This document shows, one piece after another, positions 12,437 to 24,674 of a stretch of DNA of 64,000 nt. The first letter of the stretch is position 1; every line of letters starts with the position of its first letter. The translations under genes were made by a program, and so were the position numbers. Under the pieces are notes generated by a model. The model had not been told where the DNA came from, made no database searches, and worked only from the letters and a program-made list of their open reading frames with translations. Source of the stretch: Trichoplax adhaerens (lineage: Eukaryota > Placozoa > Uniplacotomia > Trichoplacea > Trichoplacidae); the NCBI RefSeq assembly GCF_000150275.1, contig NW_002060945.1:4085230-4149229 (forward strand). The letters are read 5' to 3'.

Positions 12437-14308
12437 AATTATGATCGCGTATTTTGATGTTTTGAAAGTCCAATAACTCTTGATAAATACTGAATGAACT
12501 TGTGGCAGATCACGGCAATAACTGTACGTTATTTCACTACTAACCACAATAAGCAATAAGCTAATAAACTGTTATATTGAATTAATAGCGCTATATAGGC
12601 ACAAATCTGGTAGGTTCACGGTTAAAAAGCAACGCTTCACTACTAGGGTATAGCTCTATACTGTTCTAATCTGACTAAGTCAAAGGCACCATACGAGCAC
12701 AGCTTTAACATTTACTGTGGAAAATTGCATATACGAGTATGTATCGAGCTGATACTACGTAACAACATTCACTATCAATACGTCACATAGACGTACGTTA
12801 CTGTAGTCCATAATCCATATGCGGATAATGAACTACTACTAACAAAATAAAAATAATACTATGCTGTGAACACTACGTGATACTTGACATTCACACTATG
12901 CATTTCGTATTTCGTATATATATATATATATATATAAATATGATACAAGAAGCATAATTAATCCATAAAGTCTCGTCTAGTTGCCATAGAAACGTTTACA
13001 TTCTTAAGGCTCGATTGAACCTCAGTGCCCACAATATTGAAGCATGAACTACTTAAATTAAATAGTTTTATGAATGAGATGAATAATTTAATTAATTGGA
13101 AATGCTTCCTACAACTTCATATTATTACTTCTACATTACTAAATAAAATCGTAACTATAATGAAATTATTACGATTTCGCATAATGTAGCGTACTGTTTG
13201 ATTAGTATTATTACGTACGCGTACTATCGATAAAAGATATTTCATTTCTACGTGTAATACAAAGTAATCTTAATATTATACACTATACAGTGGTACTATG
13301 AACGTACACGCCTATAATCTAACCTCCATGACTTTGCGCTATGTAGTCAAGCAGGCCCCTTGAAGAATTTACTAAAGATACGAGAATGCTGTCAAAATAC
13401 GCTCACACTTAAATATATCTTTTCTCCTGCAGTAATAATAAAATATTATTCACACATAATCTCATAACATAAAAGTAATATGGAATTTGGGCATTGATAT
13501 TTTTATTTTAATACAAAATTTACTTGCAATACAGATTTTAGTTCTCATGTACCTCTATTACTTCGTAATTATGTATGAAAGGATTTATTTAGCGATGTAA
13601 ACTTTTGTCCATATTTAATTACTCTGAATATATTGCTCTAGGTGAATGAGATAATATAAGGCCTAAGACCAGCGAATTTAACAATTTAAATTAATGTCTT
13701 TATTTCACATTTAAAAAATTAGGGTTAAAATTTCTTTCATTTTTAAACTTTTAATACATTTGTATAGTGCATTTCTATCGCAGCCTAAAACTTGTCAGCC
13801 TAACAAACTTCTCATCCTCTTTTGTAACAATTTACTCATCACTTCTAACAATTCTAGTTCTTGAAGAAACTGAGATAAATCATAATGTAGCGAGTTTATT
13901 ACTCTCATTTAATTACGCAAGCGATGTAATGTTAAACTAAGATTATTTATATATATATATATACAGTCTCCATTATATCGTAGTGATAGATGTATACAAG
14001 GTTTCATCTCGGACAAAGGTAACACACTGCATATTAGTTACATTATACCATTAGGAAAATCATTCATAGCTCATCATACACAATCAGAACTGAATAAGGT
14101 ACATCTGACATCCAAGTTAATGTTGCTTTAAGTAAAGAAAAATTTTATCCAACTAATAAATACAAAATATTCTTGTTTTATCATGGAACATTACGCATTT
14201 TATATTACTATCAGAAAAGCCTAATGACATTACAATGGCATAATGAGTGATTTTTATGCCACAACTGTAATTACCAACTGTTTCATATAGGGATCTCTAT
14301 CGACAGCC
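12437..14308. other. Spacer between DNAAF11 and the RJL GTPase
   Basis: It contains the DNAAF11 promoter and the 3' UTR of the next gene, plus two TA microsatellites (12915-12936 and around 13948-13964). I looked for a downstream J-domain exon for the RJL gene (an HPD motif on the minus strand) and saw none. No other gene recognised. Confidence 0.5.
12915..12936. repeat. (TA)n microsatellite
   Basis: Eleven uninterrupted TA units. A shorter run is near 13948-13964. Confidence 0.9.
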
Positions 14309-15615
14309 TTACTCCGTACTGTTAGCAATAGAAATTAACGTTCCAAATAGTTCTTTGATACCTTGACCAGTCGCAGCAGAAGTTTCGAAATACTTCGCAT
14401 GATGATTTTTAGCCCATTTCATACCCTCTTCTTTTTTAACAACTCGTTTTTGATTGCAATCGATCTGATTTGAATAAAAACAAAATATGGAATTACATAG
14501 TTCAACAGTAAATGATAATTATTAAATTATTAATGACAACAGATAATACCTTATTTGCTACTACAGCTATTTTTGCCTTTGTTTCACAATATTTTTGAAA
14601 TTCCCTAAGCCAAGAATCTAAATCTTCAAAAGTAGCTCGTGTGGTAACGTCATAAACAAGAAATACCGCCTACATGACAATTAAAGAGTTATTCGATTCA
14701 AATATACGATACCTAGAGACTGTATTAAGATGGTTACCTTTGTTTCTTCGTATAATTCGTTACGAACATCACAATATTCATTTTGTCCAGAAAAATCCCA
14801 GATATTAACATATGCTAGTTCAAAATATTAGAAAGTTTCATTATAGAGCAAGTTAGTTGTAGTGCGTCTACTTGAAAAGAATCCTCTCAAAATTTACATT
14901 ATTTTAAAGCATACTTTCCGTGTCGTCTTCAGAATGAATTCTGAAACCTATTTAATTATTAATAAGGATATAGTTATAGTAAAAATTATTCGATTTTATG
15001 AAACACGCACATTTTATTTGTAAAATTAGAAATTTTTGACTAGAACACCCAGAAAACTATCGCCCTACCATAATCCACCCCAACAGTCGCCTGGTACGAG
15101 TCTGAGAACTGTAAAATTCAAATCAAGTCTTTATAAATCCCCTATGACGTTGGTGATAATCTCTATAACCGCGTAGATGTTATCTAACAGCTGAAATACT
15201 ATTTAGTAACGTGAGAAATTGGCTTACACCGGCGTCGCAGAAATTCTTGATAATACTGGTTTTACCAACATGAGCGTTACCCAAGGTGATAATCTAGCGT
15301 AATGAAAGATAAATTACTTATTTACTACAGCATTTTCCTATAAAAAAATAACACGGAACTCTACTATTAAAACTAGACAGTAACCTAACGAAGCTGAGTT
15401 TACGCTCTACGTATACCTGCATGAAATTGTGAAATATGATACTTTAACCTCGCAATCTAATCTCTGTAAATCGTTTCATTCACACTAATAACGCAATCGA
15501 TGTTTCGTACCTTCATTAAATCTTTTACATTTACCCTAAATCTTACCTTACACCATTTAATAGAAGCGGCAACATCTTTCACTGGGTGTGTAAGGTGATC
15601 TTTTTCCCTATCCAT
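14309..15615 (-). CDS. RJL-type Rab-like small GTPase (DNAJC27/RBJ relative without J domain)
   Basis: Seven in-phase exons: 15547-15615, 15228-15293, 15069-15108, 14915-14947, 14738-14814, 14550-14669 and 14309-14464. They encode a 186-residue small GTPase. All nucleotide motifs are visible: P-loop GNAHVGKT, switch I with a Thr in ATVGVDYG, switch II WDFSGQ, NKID, and ETSAA. The GNAxVGKxxIIK...FC stretch, the GVDYG box and the stretch from switch II onward (DVRNELYEETKAVFLVYDV) match DNAJC27/RBJ rather than ordinary Rabs. There is no C-terminal cysteine for prenylation, and the protein ends after the last GTPase helix (ISIANSTE). It therefore lacks the J domain of vertebrate DNAJC27, as I recall is true of RJLs outside deuterostomes. 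RJLs have been linked to flagellated organisms by phylogenetic profile, which fits the ciliary neighbours. An alternative is another divergent Rab-like protein. Confidence 0.85.
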
Positions 15616-17045
15616 CACTCTCAAAAACTTTAAAGAATATTGCTTTTGAGAATTTCATATGTTTTATCGGCTTCAATTACTAGGGTTTGAGCTATTGCTA
15701 AGTTTATCGCTTCATAGTATACTGTACCTTACTAATGTCATTTAATTTTTCATGTATACGTTGTTTAAACAATTATAGCATATTTTACCCTGTAATCCAA
15801 ATTCCAGACACAATCAGCTCACAAATTTTATTTTATTTCAATCGACAGCTCTCTTTCACGATTAATCAGAGTTAAAGGAATAGTTGGTATACGTCTTTAA
15901 TCTTTTCACAGGGCTTAACTATACGTAGTACAACAGAATACGACTATACTAATCCTGAGCACTTATTCTACTAAGTAATGCCCAGTAATTAGGCATATAA
16001 CAACTTCGATGGTTTATACTTATGATTTGATTTACAATTAATCGGATATTATACCGTAATCAAATCGCTATTCTATAGTATCTCGCTAGTAGTTAGTTGT
16101 ATAGGTTTCCAAGGAGCCTTAGTGTCAATAAATACACTACGTATAGGTAGTGAATCAATGGCGTGTTTGTTATTTACTGTTTACAGTGCTATTCAAGTTG
16201 TTTGATATACCAGAGGTCTTTTACCGGTATGTTTCATACTGAGAAGAGGTAACATGCACGTTCATTGCTATAAATCGTGGTGTAAAGTAGTGTATCAAAC
16301 TTGAACGGCTCCTTCCATTTTATGCGGTAGGTTTATAGAATCGCAGCATATAGTGTAGTGTATATTTACACCATGAGTTACGCTATTAATAATACCCGCT
16401 AACTGATCCAGATCACTATCCACTAGTAGGGTTTTTACTGTAAGTTCAAGCTCTCCAACAGGATTGCTTTTAGCTAGGCACTACTAAAGACATGCAATAG
16501 GTCTACCTAATTTCAGCTTTCACATTTTTGTGCTGAGAAATTACTCAAATTAGCGTCGCCGTCCCTTTTTAAATTCCTGCTTTCAGCACTCAAGTTCCAG
16601 ATCTGATGGATGAACCAGATTTTCAATTTCTGTTGAAGCATGTTTTCTTCATAAGTATCAAAATATCAATAGTTTTCCTGGTAATACCAGGCTGGTAGAG
16701 ACAATAATTTTAATGCTACATCAATATCTTTCATGAATTCATTGACATCCATGATTCTCTCAGCAGAGCTCTTGAAAATCGTCGAGTTGAGTAAATTATA
16801 TATAATTATTTACAAAAAATAAGTCAATAGCTTCCACTGTGCTGTATCGCATTATCCATTACAAAAATATGGTCGTTACATCAAAAGCAGATTGTAACGA
16901 TATTACTAAATACAAGTGTGTATATTAACATAGACATAGTAGTCATCAATAAATAATGTGATAACTTACTGATAATACGAAATTAAAATACAAAATTGCA
17001 TAAAAGAATGAAAACAGCATCAAGAAATTATAATCCATAGACAGG
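15616..17045. other. Spacer between the RJL GTPase and TUT1
   Basis: No exon could be supported on either strand. A weak ATAGTATACTGTACC element lies near 15715-15730, upstream of the RJL gene. A few short open stretches near 16560-16690 have no convincing splice sites. Confidence 0.5.
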
Positions 17046-20000
17046 TTAACAATTTAATTGTAGTAATTTCTTGATATAAGCATAAAATGATTGAAAAGAT
17101 TGCACAGACTCCCATTCCATGAGATCGAATTGAGCAATAATTTCCATAGTGTCTTTCTGACGTGATTCTACCATTACAGTGAAACTAAATAATGATGCTT
17201 CTTTTTCGTTGAGACATTTTATACCATCACTTTTATCGACTTCATCCTCCTTCGCATGAATATCAAAATTCTTTTCATCATCTACAGTCTCTTCGTGAGG
17301 CTGTTCCTTAAAGTAAGCTTCAGAAGTTGTCAATCTTTCTTGCAAACGACGTTTTTGGCGTCGACCTGTCCACGTATTCCTGTTTGCTTTGCAATGAGCG
17401 AACAAACGTGGAAATTTCCTTTCTACAATGACCTTCTCCTCATACTCTACTTTTGCTTTCTTTGCAGGAGGATGTACTAAAATATCTTCATCTCTACAAT
17501 CTGGCTGGCTAACACAACTATCTATGCAAGTCAAATTCTTACTATCGAATAACTTTTCAATTTCCGTGACAATTACACTGATCGTTGTACCATTTGCACT
17601 ATCAGTCAGTAAAGAATGTCGTAAATACTTAATGATTTCTCTGTTATAAATACAATCAACGTCTAGTTCCACTTTTAGCCGCTTCAGCAGGTAAAAATAG
17701 TTGATTACAGTTAGTAAATACTGCTTAGAAGCTTTGTCTTCACATTCAAGCAGTCTCGAAGTATCAGATAAAGCGTCACTAAGATAATTAAAATTATCCA
17801 CTACAGATAAAACAAATGAATTTTTTGCTAATAAATCTTTGTATTTGGCAGGACTGAAAAGTTCTTTTAAAGTGATGTTTGCTCTCGAAAAAGAGTCTTT
17901 AGCAGCCGATTGAGCTGTAAGGATTTTAATGCAATTGTTCATAGCAACCCGAGCTTCACGTTGAAACCTGTGTAGCCCATCTTTATTAACATTCTGTGTT
18001 GTATTATGATTTAATAAAAGAGGGTCCTGAACACAAATCGGAGTTGTCTTAAAATTTTTCATAGCTTTGACCAATACATCATTGCCAGCAATGTCTCTAA
18101 CAATCTCATCAAATGTCACCGGCAGTCCATTCTTCACACTAATTACACATTGGTCATAATCAAAAAGTGTTGCATAAAAGCAAAAGAACTTATGAAGGAG
18201 AGACGCTGCAAAAAAGTTTTTAAAGTTTACAATAAGCATTCAATGATATAAAAAGTAACAAGTTTTGCGGTAATCAAGTCACAAACATAGAAAATATATA
18301 TGTCATACTTACGCGTTGCTTCTATTGATACAGTCTTAAATACAGTAGTAGCATTTTTACAGCTTAAAAACGAACAGTCCCAAATACCTATTACATTATT
18401 GGATTTCACCTAAGTATAACAATGAATCAAATATTAAATCTCGCGGTATATACCTACCTGTCATGACTGAAATTAACCATACATATGAAAATGTTAAAAT
18501 TAAACGCTGCAAAATCATTTAAGGAAAAAATATATAACGTACATTTTGTTCTCTAAATAACGTTTGTAATGAGGGCAACACCGATGGCTTGGTACATTGA
18601 AGGAAATATATTATCATCAGTATTAAGCTATAACTTGTGAACTGGCCACCAGAGTTTAACGTAATGCCTCTGCAGTAAGCCCAAGTTCGTATCGTGAAAA
18701 CAAGAGGCTTGACACGAGGATCTAGTTTACTGTACTCCTGCAGCAGTTGACTGTTAGCAATCCCAAGCCTGATAAGTAAACCAACAAAACATAAAGTTAT
18801 GCAACACAGTACTTGCTGTCGCTGATTACTTTCTTAATTTTTTCGTACCTATTATTAATAGTCAAATCACAACAAAGGCTACATTCATTATATTTAAATT
18901 TGATAACTGGCTCTCTAGCATTCGATAGAGCAATCACATCCAAACATCCAGGAATACATTCCTTGATGAATTTTGCCACAACAGAAAACGTACTCCATGG
19001 CCGACGAATGGTCACTTTTTCATCTTCAATATTTATATCTGTACTCGTTTCGCAAAATCCTTTATCTGTGATTGCATTCTCGTCCATAATCATTGCTATA
19101 TCTAAATCACCGCTAGCTTGACCAAATCCATTGACTGCGGAACCAAAAGGGACGATTTTAACGCTTTCATCAAGCTCAACAAAACACTGCTGCAGTAAAT
19201 CGCAGACTAATCTACGCAAGCGATTATCGTTATCTGTCAATTCACGCTGCTGCATTACAGAAATAAGTTGTTGTTCTAACTATATTCGGATGAAAGTTGA
19301 TTCAGTTAAAAGTGAAATTTCGTATGTACAAATCAAAATATAAATTTAGATTACTATTTAATGGTGAAACGCATAAATTCTTAAGATCAAACAACGGCAC
19401 TCACCGTATCAGAATCATCAATTTGCAACCTTTCAAGCAACTCATTACTCAATTGTTGCAAGGATTTTTTAACCTTTTTTTGTTCTTTACTTTTCTTCTG
19501 TACATTGCCTTTTATAATATCAGCAGTTCTTTCTTTAATAACAAGCTTACGGCCATGAAATTCGGGTAAAGACTGACTTATCCTAAGCACCTCTTTAGCA
19601 CTTTCTTCTTTTAGAAATTCGATAATAGCAAAGACGGGCTGCAATATACAAAGTACCATAGCTAAATCTAAGAAATCACTTACCAAACTCTTAAATACAA
19701 TCGATATTATTCTAATATCTTTCAACAAGACTACCTTCTCTTTATCTGAATGAACTGCCACGATCTCGCCATATTTACCAAAGAAAGATCTGAATTCATC
19801 AGCCAAGTCTGTACACTGATTAAAATTGCGCACGAAAATACTTCGTTTCGCCACTTCCTGACGTCGTCGTATCTCCTGTGCAAGACGTCGATGTTTTCTA
19901 CCTTGATAATGTGCAGCTTTTGAGCTTTCTTATATATTAAAATAATGAAATTGCAATGGGCAGATTAATTCGAGACATCATTTCAACATCACTCCCATAA

Positions 20001-20422
20001 GTAAAAATAAGATGTAATATTATTATTATCTATTTATTCATTCATTTCATTGCGTACTAGAAGCAAGCTAATAATACAGTACAACCTAACGATCAATTAC
20101 TAAATCATCCCATTTATCCAATCCCTTACAGTTCTTAAGTGCGCAGCAGTATCTACAATTTGAAGTTGTCAAATTGTAATTCTAATTTAGAGGTTGCACG
20201 ACATTACAGCCAGTCTAGCTCAGATTTAGCTTCAAAGCAGTCTTACCTAAACGTGCAAGATTTCATCTACGTATTTTACGCTGCTGTATTGTAGCAACTC
20301 AGACGCTGAATAGTTTTTATTTTTTGAGCACTTTATAGCCAATATTGAGAGTGAAATTTACAACTTTTATATAACGTACCTGATTCTAATTTCACACCGC
20401 AAATCTCACAGACCGACGCCAT
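17046..20422 (-). CDS. TUT1: U6 snRNA uridylyl/poly(A) nucleotidyltransferase (TUT1, Star-PAP)
   Basis: A nuclear enzyme that adds U to U6 snRNA and, in vertebrates, can act as a poly(A) polymerase. Seven in-phase exons: 20380-20422, 19735-19928, 19405-19638, 18849-19249, 18543-18768, 18313-18409 and 17046-18205 (784 residues; human about 874). Domains in order: a C2H2 zinc finger split by intron 1 (CEIC ... HYQGRKH), an RRM (SIFVRNFN ... PVFAIIEF), then a nucleotidyltransferase palm with GSAVNGFGQASGDLDIAM, where GS and the two DLD aspartates are the catalytic signature. The third aspartate is in CCDLTINN. The PAP-associated part follows (LKFTIRTWAYCR-like helix with SYSLILMIIYFLQ, then FFCFYATLFDY). 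A Lys/Arg-rich, probably nuclear-targeting segment lies near 17330-17370. Start chosen at the first ATG before the zinc finger. Divergent from SRP19. Confidence 0.93.
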
Positions 20423-20857
20423 GCTAAATGCCTCGTTTTGAGATCTAGAACCAAATCAAAGGAAGAGTGGAGCGAAGTACTTACTTACTAAGGTAATTAG
20501 CTGCTCGGCAAGATGGGCTGCCTAAGTGCATCGATCGTACTAGCACTGCCCTGTATTATCCACCAATGTCGATCCATATAGTATAGTAGTCTGACAGTAC
20601 TTTCTATTCTTGGTACTTGTTTCGTTATTAGATAAAAATGAATTAATTATTTTTCATACTGTAGCAATACTCAGTACACGTGACACCGTAGCTGAAATCA
20701 ATCCGACTACCGTCCAGTATCGAATGTACTGTACATATTGTACTGTACAGCGCAGTACAATATACTGTACATTCAAGTGCACAATATACAGTATAGAAAG
20801 CTGGACAAGTGGACAGGCACCATTTATATCCAATTCCTCATACTAGGAAAAGCAAAT
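20423..20857. promoter_or_regulatory. Shared 5' region of TUT1 and SRP19
   Basis: 435 bp between divergent start codons. A GTAC palindrome cluster at 20718-20800 lies 60-140 bp upstream of the SRP19 ATG, so it may be partly in the SRP19 5' UTR. The region is otherwise unremarkable. Confidence 0.6.
20718..20800. repeat. GTAC palindrome cluster upstream of SRP19
   Basis: Repeated TGTACTGTAC, ATACTGTAC and CAGTACAATA words with the same core as the clusters elsewhere in the window. The frame of SRP19 happens to stay open through it. Confidence 0.8.
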
Positions 20858-21313
20858 ATGTCTGCTTATCTGCCGAAGGATCCCTCAGCTCCACAACGTT
20901 GGATATGTGTCTATCCGGTTTATATTGATAAAAATAAGAAAATACCAGAAGGTAGACGAGTATGTAAAGAGAAAGCTTGTGAAAATCCAACAGCGGAGGA
21001 GATTAGAGACATCTGTAGATCGCAAGGCTTTGACGCGGAAATCGAACGCAAGCAATATCCTCGTAACTCTTACTTTGATAATCCTAGCAAGGGTAGAGTA
21101 CGTATTAGGATGTTTAATAACGATCAGACTTTGGCTAATCCCAAATTTAAAACCCGTAAGCAACTTTTAGTATTCATTGGTGAAATGATACCAAAATTAA
21201 AGAGTAGACAAGCTCCCAAAGGTGCCGAGGGTGGTGCGAGTGGAGCAGACGCTGGTGGAAATGTTGGTGGTAGCACATCGAAAAAGAAGAAAAATAAGAA
21301 AGGAAAACGTTAG
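20858..21313 (+). CDS. SRP19: Signal recognition particle 19 kDa protein
   Basis: SRP19 binds the SRP RNA and helps SRP54 load onto it. This is a single-exon frame of 151 residues, the usual family size (about 144). Landmarks: WICVYPVYIDKNKKIPEGRR near the N-terminus, VCKEKACENPTAEEI, KQYPRNSYF, and GRVRIRM. The protein ends in a Gly-rich linker and a basic tail KKKKNKKGKR, as in other SRP19s. The frame is open for 40 codons upstream, through GTAC repeats. The ATG at 20858 is preferred because it starts directly before the conserved domain. Confidence 0.96.
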   Translation: MSAYLPKDPSAPQRWICVYPVYIDKNKKIPEGRRVCKEKACENPTAEEIRDICRSQGFDAEIERKQYPRNSYFDNPSKGRVRIRMFNNDQTLANPKFKTRKQLLVFIGEMIPKLKSRQAPKGAEGGASGADAGGNVGGSTSKKKKNKKGKR

Positions 21314-21579
21314 CTGATTGTATTTTTACCATGTTCCCAATATATTATCGGGAACTGGAATTTCGTAACTACAACAGGGCTACTTACGCCTTGAAGGACC
21401 ATTTCCAATTATTCAAAATTAACTAATGAATGAAATTTTCTAATATAACAGTGTACTGTATAGTATTTGCATTATGTACCATAGAGTGTCTGTACTTGAT
21501 AGAGATTATTATACCGTCAGCCACCTCGGTTTGCATTATTAAATGCAACAACTTGGCGATTCTTGTTACTGTTATTGCA

Positions 21580-21585
21580 AATAAA
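21580..21585 (+). terminator. Candidate polyadenylation signal of SRP19
   Basis: AATAAA 267 bp after the SRP19 stop codon, followed by a T-rich stretch (GTCTTTATTTTC). Confidence 0.5.
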
Positions 21586-22567
21586 GTCTTTATTTTCAAA
21601 GATAGATTGAAAATACAGCCTTAAAAATTCAATTTCATGATTATCGATGACGAAATTTGTATGAGTATGCTCAAGACATCTACAAGATAGTGTTAATTCT
21701 CTTACGAACCATTAGCAACTGAAACAAGCTTGGGATGAACAGCAATTGGATGAAAGACATTCGAGCTTAGGTTAATGCAATTATTATATGGAATCTATGT
21801 CGGATTGACTATTGGCTGTTAACTTTTTGTTATGATCATAATCAATAATGTAACGCCGGCGGTATCTGTAAAAACTGTTCTACGATGCCTCAAGATAATC
21901 AAGTAAAATTTCTGCAATGGCATACTAATCTGTGCACTTGTACTTCTTTGATGATCATGATTAGTAATATGTTACGGACTGCACTGCAGCTCTCATGACC
22001 GATTAACAGTCAATAAAAAACTCGAATCGATCACGTTATAAAGGTGCTCTATTTCTAGTTACCTTGCTGAAGTTGATAGCACGAGTCCACTATTGGCAGA
22101 TTCCTCCTCCTGTACAGTAGTACTGATTCAAAAACACTTATGTAATGCACTCCTCACCTAGAAGCACTGTACACTGACATACAGTAGCATCTAAGCTGTG
22201 AACTCTAAACAGTGTCTTTTACAAATCTATTTATCAGAATATACTGATTCACTGAAGCATTTGAGATTGGGACATTCTTTCTAAACCCTTTCTAGTCTTG
22301 TTATACCAACTCTCTAATCATTCATTCCTGCATGCAGTAGTAGACAGAACTAAACATCACTAACTTCATTTTAGGTGATTAGTTTACTGAAATTCTTTCT
22401 AGTTCTGTATCTGGGAATTGACAATGTTCTTCATAAATTATATTCTACTCAATAGCGCAGTGATCGTCGGAAGATATAAGAAAATGCAACAATCTAATTA
22501 ACCTAGCCTATGGTTGGATATCGAAAAACTTCAGTTACTATACGCCTATCAGCAATGATCTACTAGG

Positions 22568-22875
22568 CATGTACAGTACTGTACTGTACTGTAAACTGTA
22601 CTGTATTTGGCATTCTGTACAGTAGATCACTATCATCATGATGTCCGAATTCTGTCAGGGACAAGTACGAAGAAAAAACCCTCAAGTCCATCGTTCTGTC
22701 TGTACATAAAATTGGTATCGGTCCACTGTACCGTACGTACAGTACAGTAACAGGGAGTCTCTGGCAGTATACTACTGTACACTACATTGTACAGTCCTGT
22801 AGGAGACAGTAAATCTTGAATAATTACAGTATAATTGCCACAGTACAGTACTGTAAAGCTTTGATAATGTACTGT
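22568..22875. repeat. GTAC palindrome cluster, intergenic
   Basis: Three sub-clusters (22570-22625, 22725-22800, 22838-22878) of CTGTAC/GTACAG words, with CCGTACGTACAGTACAGTAA among them. No gene start lies close by: the nearest ends are SRP19 (3' end, 1.2 kb) and NPHP3 (1.8 kb). Confidence 0.8.
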
Positions 22876-24674
22876 ACTTGGTAACCAAGGAGACTTTTCT
22901 CTTTAAGACTCGCTGCCACGGTGCGAGCCACCTAGACACAATATCAACTAATATCAACTGCATATAGAAGTGCATTACTCAAAATTACATTTAGTATATA
23001 AAATTAATCCACTGTTATACAGTACCTAATCAATTTCACCAGCTATAGAGTGTCATCTTCCCATATCGAATTACGACATAATTGGCGCATAGTGGAGATG
23101 ACTATACTGACATTATATTGGTATAATGCCATCCCGAACGATATAAAATAGGTTACTCAGTATACCGTAGCGCCCGCAATATAGTCAGTATACGCGTATC
23201 AATTTTATCATGATCTTATAGTAAAAAAATACAATAAAACATTATAATACACAAAATGTCCAAACTCAATTTCTTCTTATAATTGATACTATAATTTCGA
23301 ATCTAAATTAAACTTTAATAAATTAATGACTTTACTGTATAATACCCACAGTCATTTTTAAAAATTACCACCTATAAACGGATTAGAGAAGTTTATAACA
23401 GCAAGTGAAAGGTTATCGCAACAGGATCAAAACACTGACAATTGTCTATGAATTCTTATTAATTAAGACAAGCATTTAGGTAAGCCGATTAAAAATATGT
23501 CAAATCGTGCCGTGCCGTACCTTCTTGTTAAATAAAATGTATGGAATTGATTAAAAGAGGGCACAAGCATTCTACGTAGTATTCTATTGTATCATATTTT
23601 CAAGCGTAAATGTTTAAATAAAAGGTGTAGAAAGAGTACCTTTAGCTCAATATTACAGTTATTTCATTACCAAGCTGTAAAATAGAACAGCAATCTTTGT
23701 TATGATTTTCAAATTACGCCTTGATAAAATCTTAGGGAACATGCTATAGGTTGTCCTGTTGTAACATATTGATCCAATTTACTAAATAATGGATTGACCA
23801 AGTACTATAGATAAAAATTCACTCAATTTTATTCCACAAGTATATAAATCCAGCGACGAAATCTCTACCTATCTTCCGCTTACGCCATCATGTGCATGAG
23901 TATTCAATAGTCCAAGGCTCAAATGTATATCAATAGTGCGGTGCATACACCATTATTTACAATGTAATTTACCGGGACTTTTCTACTTAATTTATAAGTG
24001 AAAGAACAATAAATAGAACCCAAGATGTTGCCTTAAAATTCGACGATCGTACTGCAGATACAAATCTACTTTTTACTTCAATCACTAGTAAGCATCATTT
24101 TACGGTAAAGGAACCAATAGAATATCGGTCCAATCAAGGTGTATCATTGCACCTTTTTCCTTAATTCTACCTTCACGTAACATTATAACCATTGTTCATT
24201 GAATGCTTAATTTCTTCTCTGTTTAATCCTCTTTTCAATAAGATCATTTTTAATATTGAAACCCTTTCAAAAATTTATTAACATTTTGATGGTTTTCCTG
24301 ACGATTCTTTTTAACCTCTGAACAGTTATAATGAAAATTACTGCTATCTATGACACTTCATCTTGGTATTAGTTTGTACAATAAAGTCGTTAATTTTGTA
24401 TGCCATCCTTGATGTTATCATGGCGACACATATATTGACTATAACCATTTCCACATAACTATATTTCTGACTTATATGTAGTTTTCTTCCTCAATCTAGA
24501 TGTTTCGCTATGGAGCTAAAACTGAACAATAAATCCTAGACTGTGTTAATATTCGAAAAAAATACATCATAATATTAGAAAGTAACTTTAAATTAATTTT
24601 ATATTTGACTTAGAGAATAGAATGTCGTAGTACTGTATTTGATCCAGCTATATCAAAAAGTGCGATGTTTAACT

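Larger units (their letters stand above)
21314..24674. other. Intergenic region between SRP19 and NPHP3
   Basis: The SRP19 3' UTR probably ends after AATAAA at 21580-21585. A dispersed GTAC palindrome cluster occupies 22568-22875. The rest (22900-24670) is AT-rich with no supported exon on either strand. It should include the NPHP3 promoter. Confidence 0.55.

Noticed and set aside
20738-20857. Forty extra N-terminal codons of SRP19
   Set aside because: The extension is translated GTAC repeat. SRP19 proteins begin close to the conserved domain that follows the ATG at 20858.
24639-24674. Upstream start codon for NPHP3
   Set aside because: It would bury the conserved MGTSSS myristoylation-type N-terminus.
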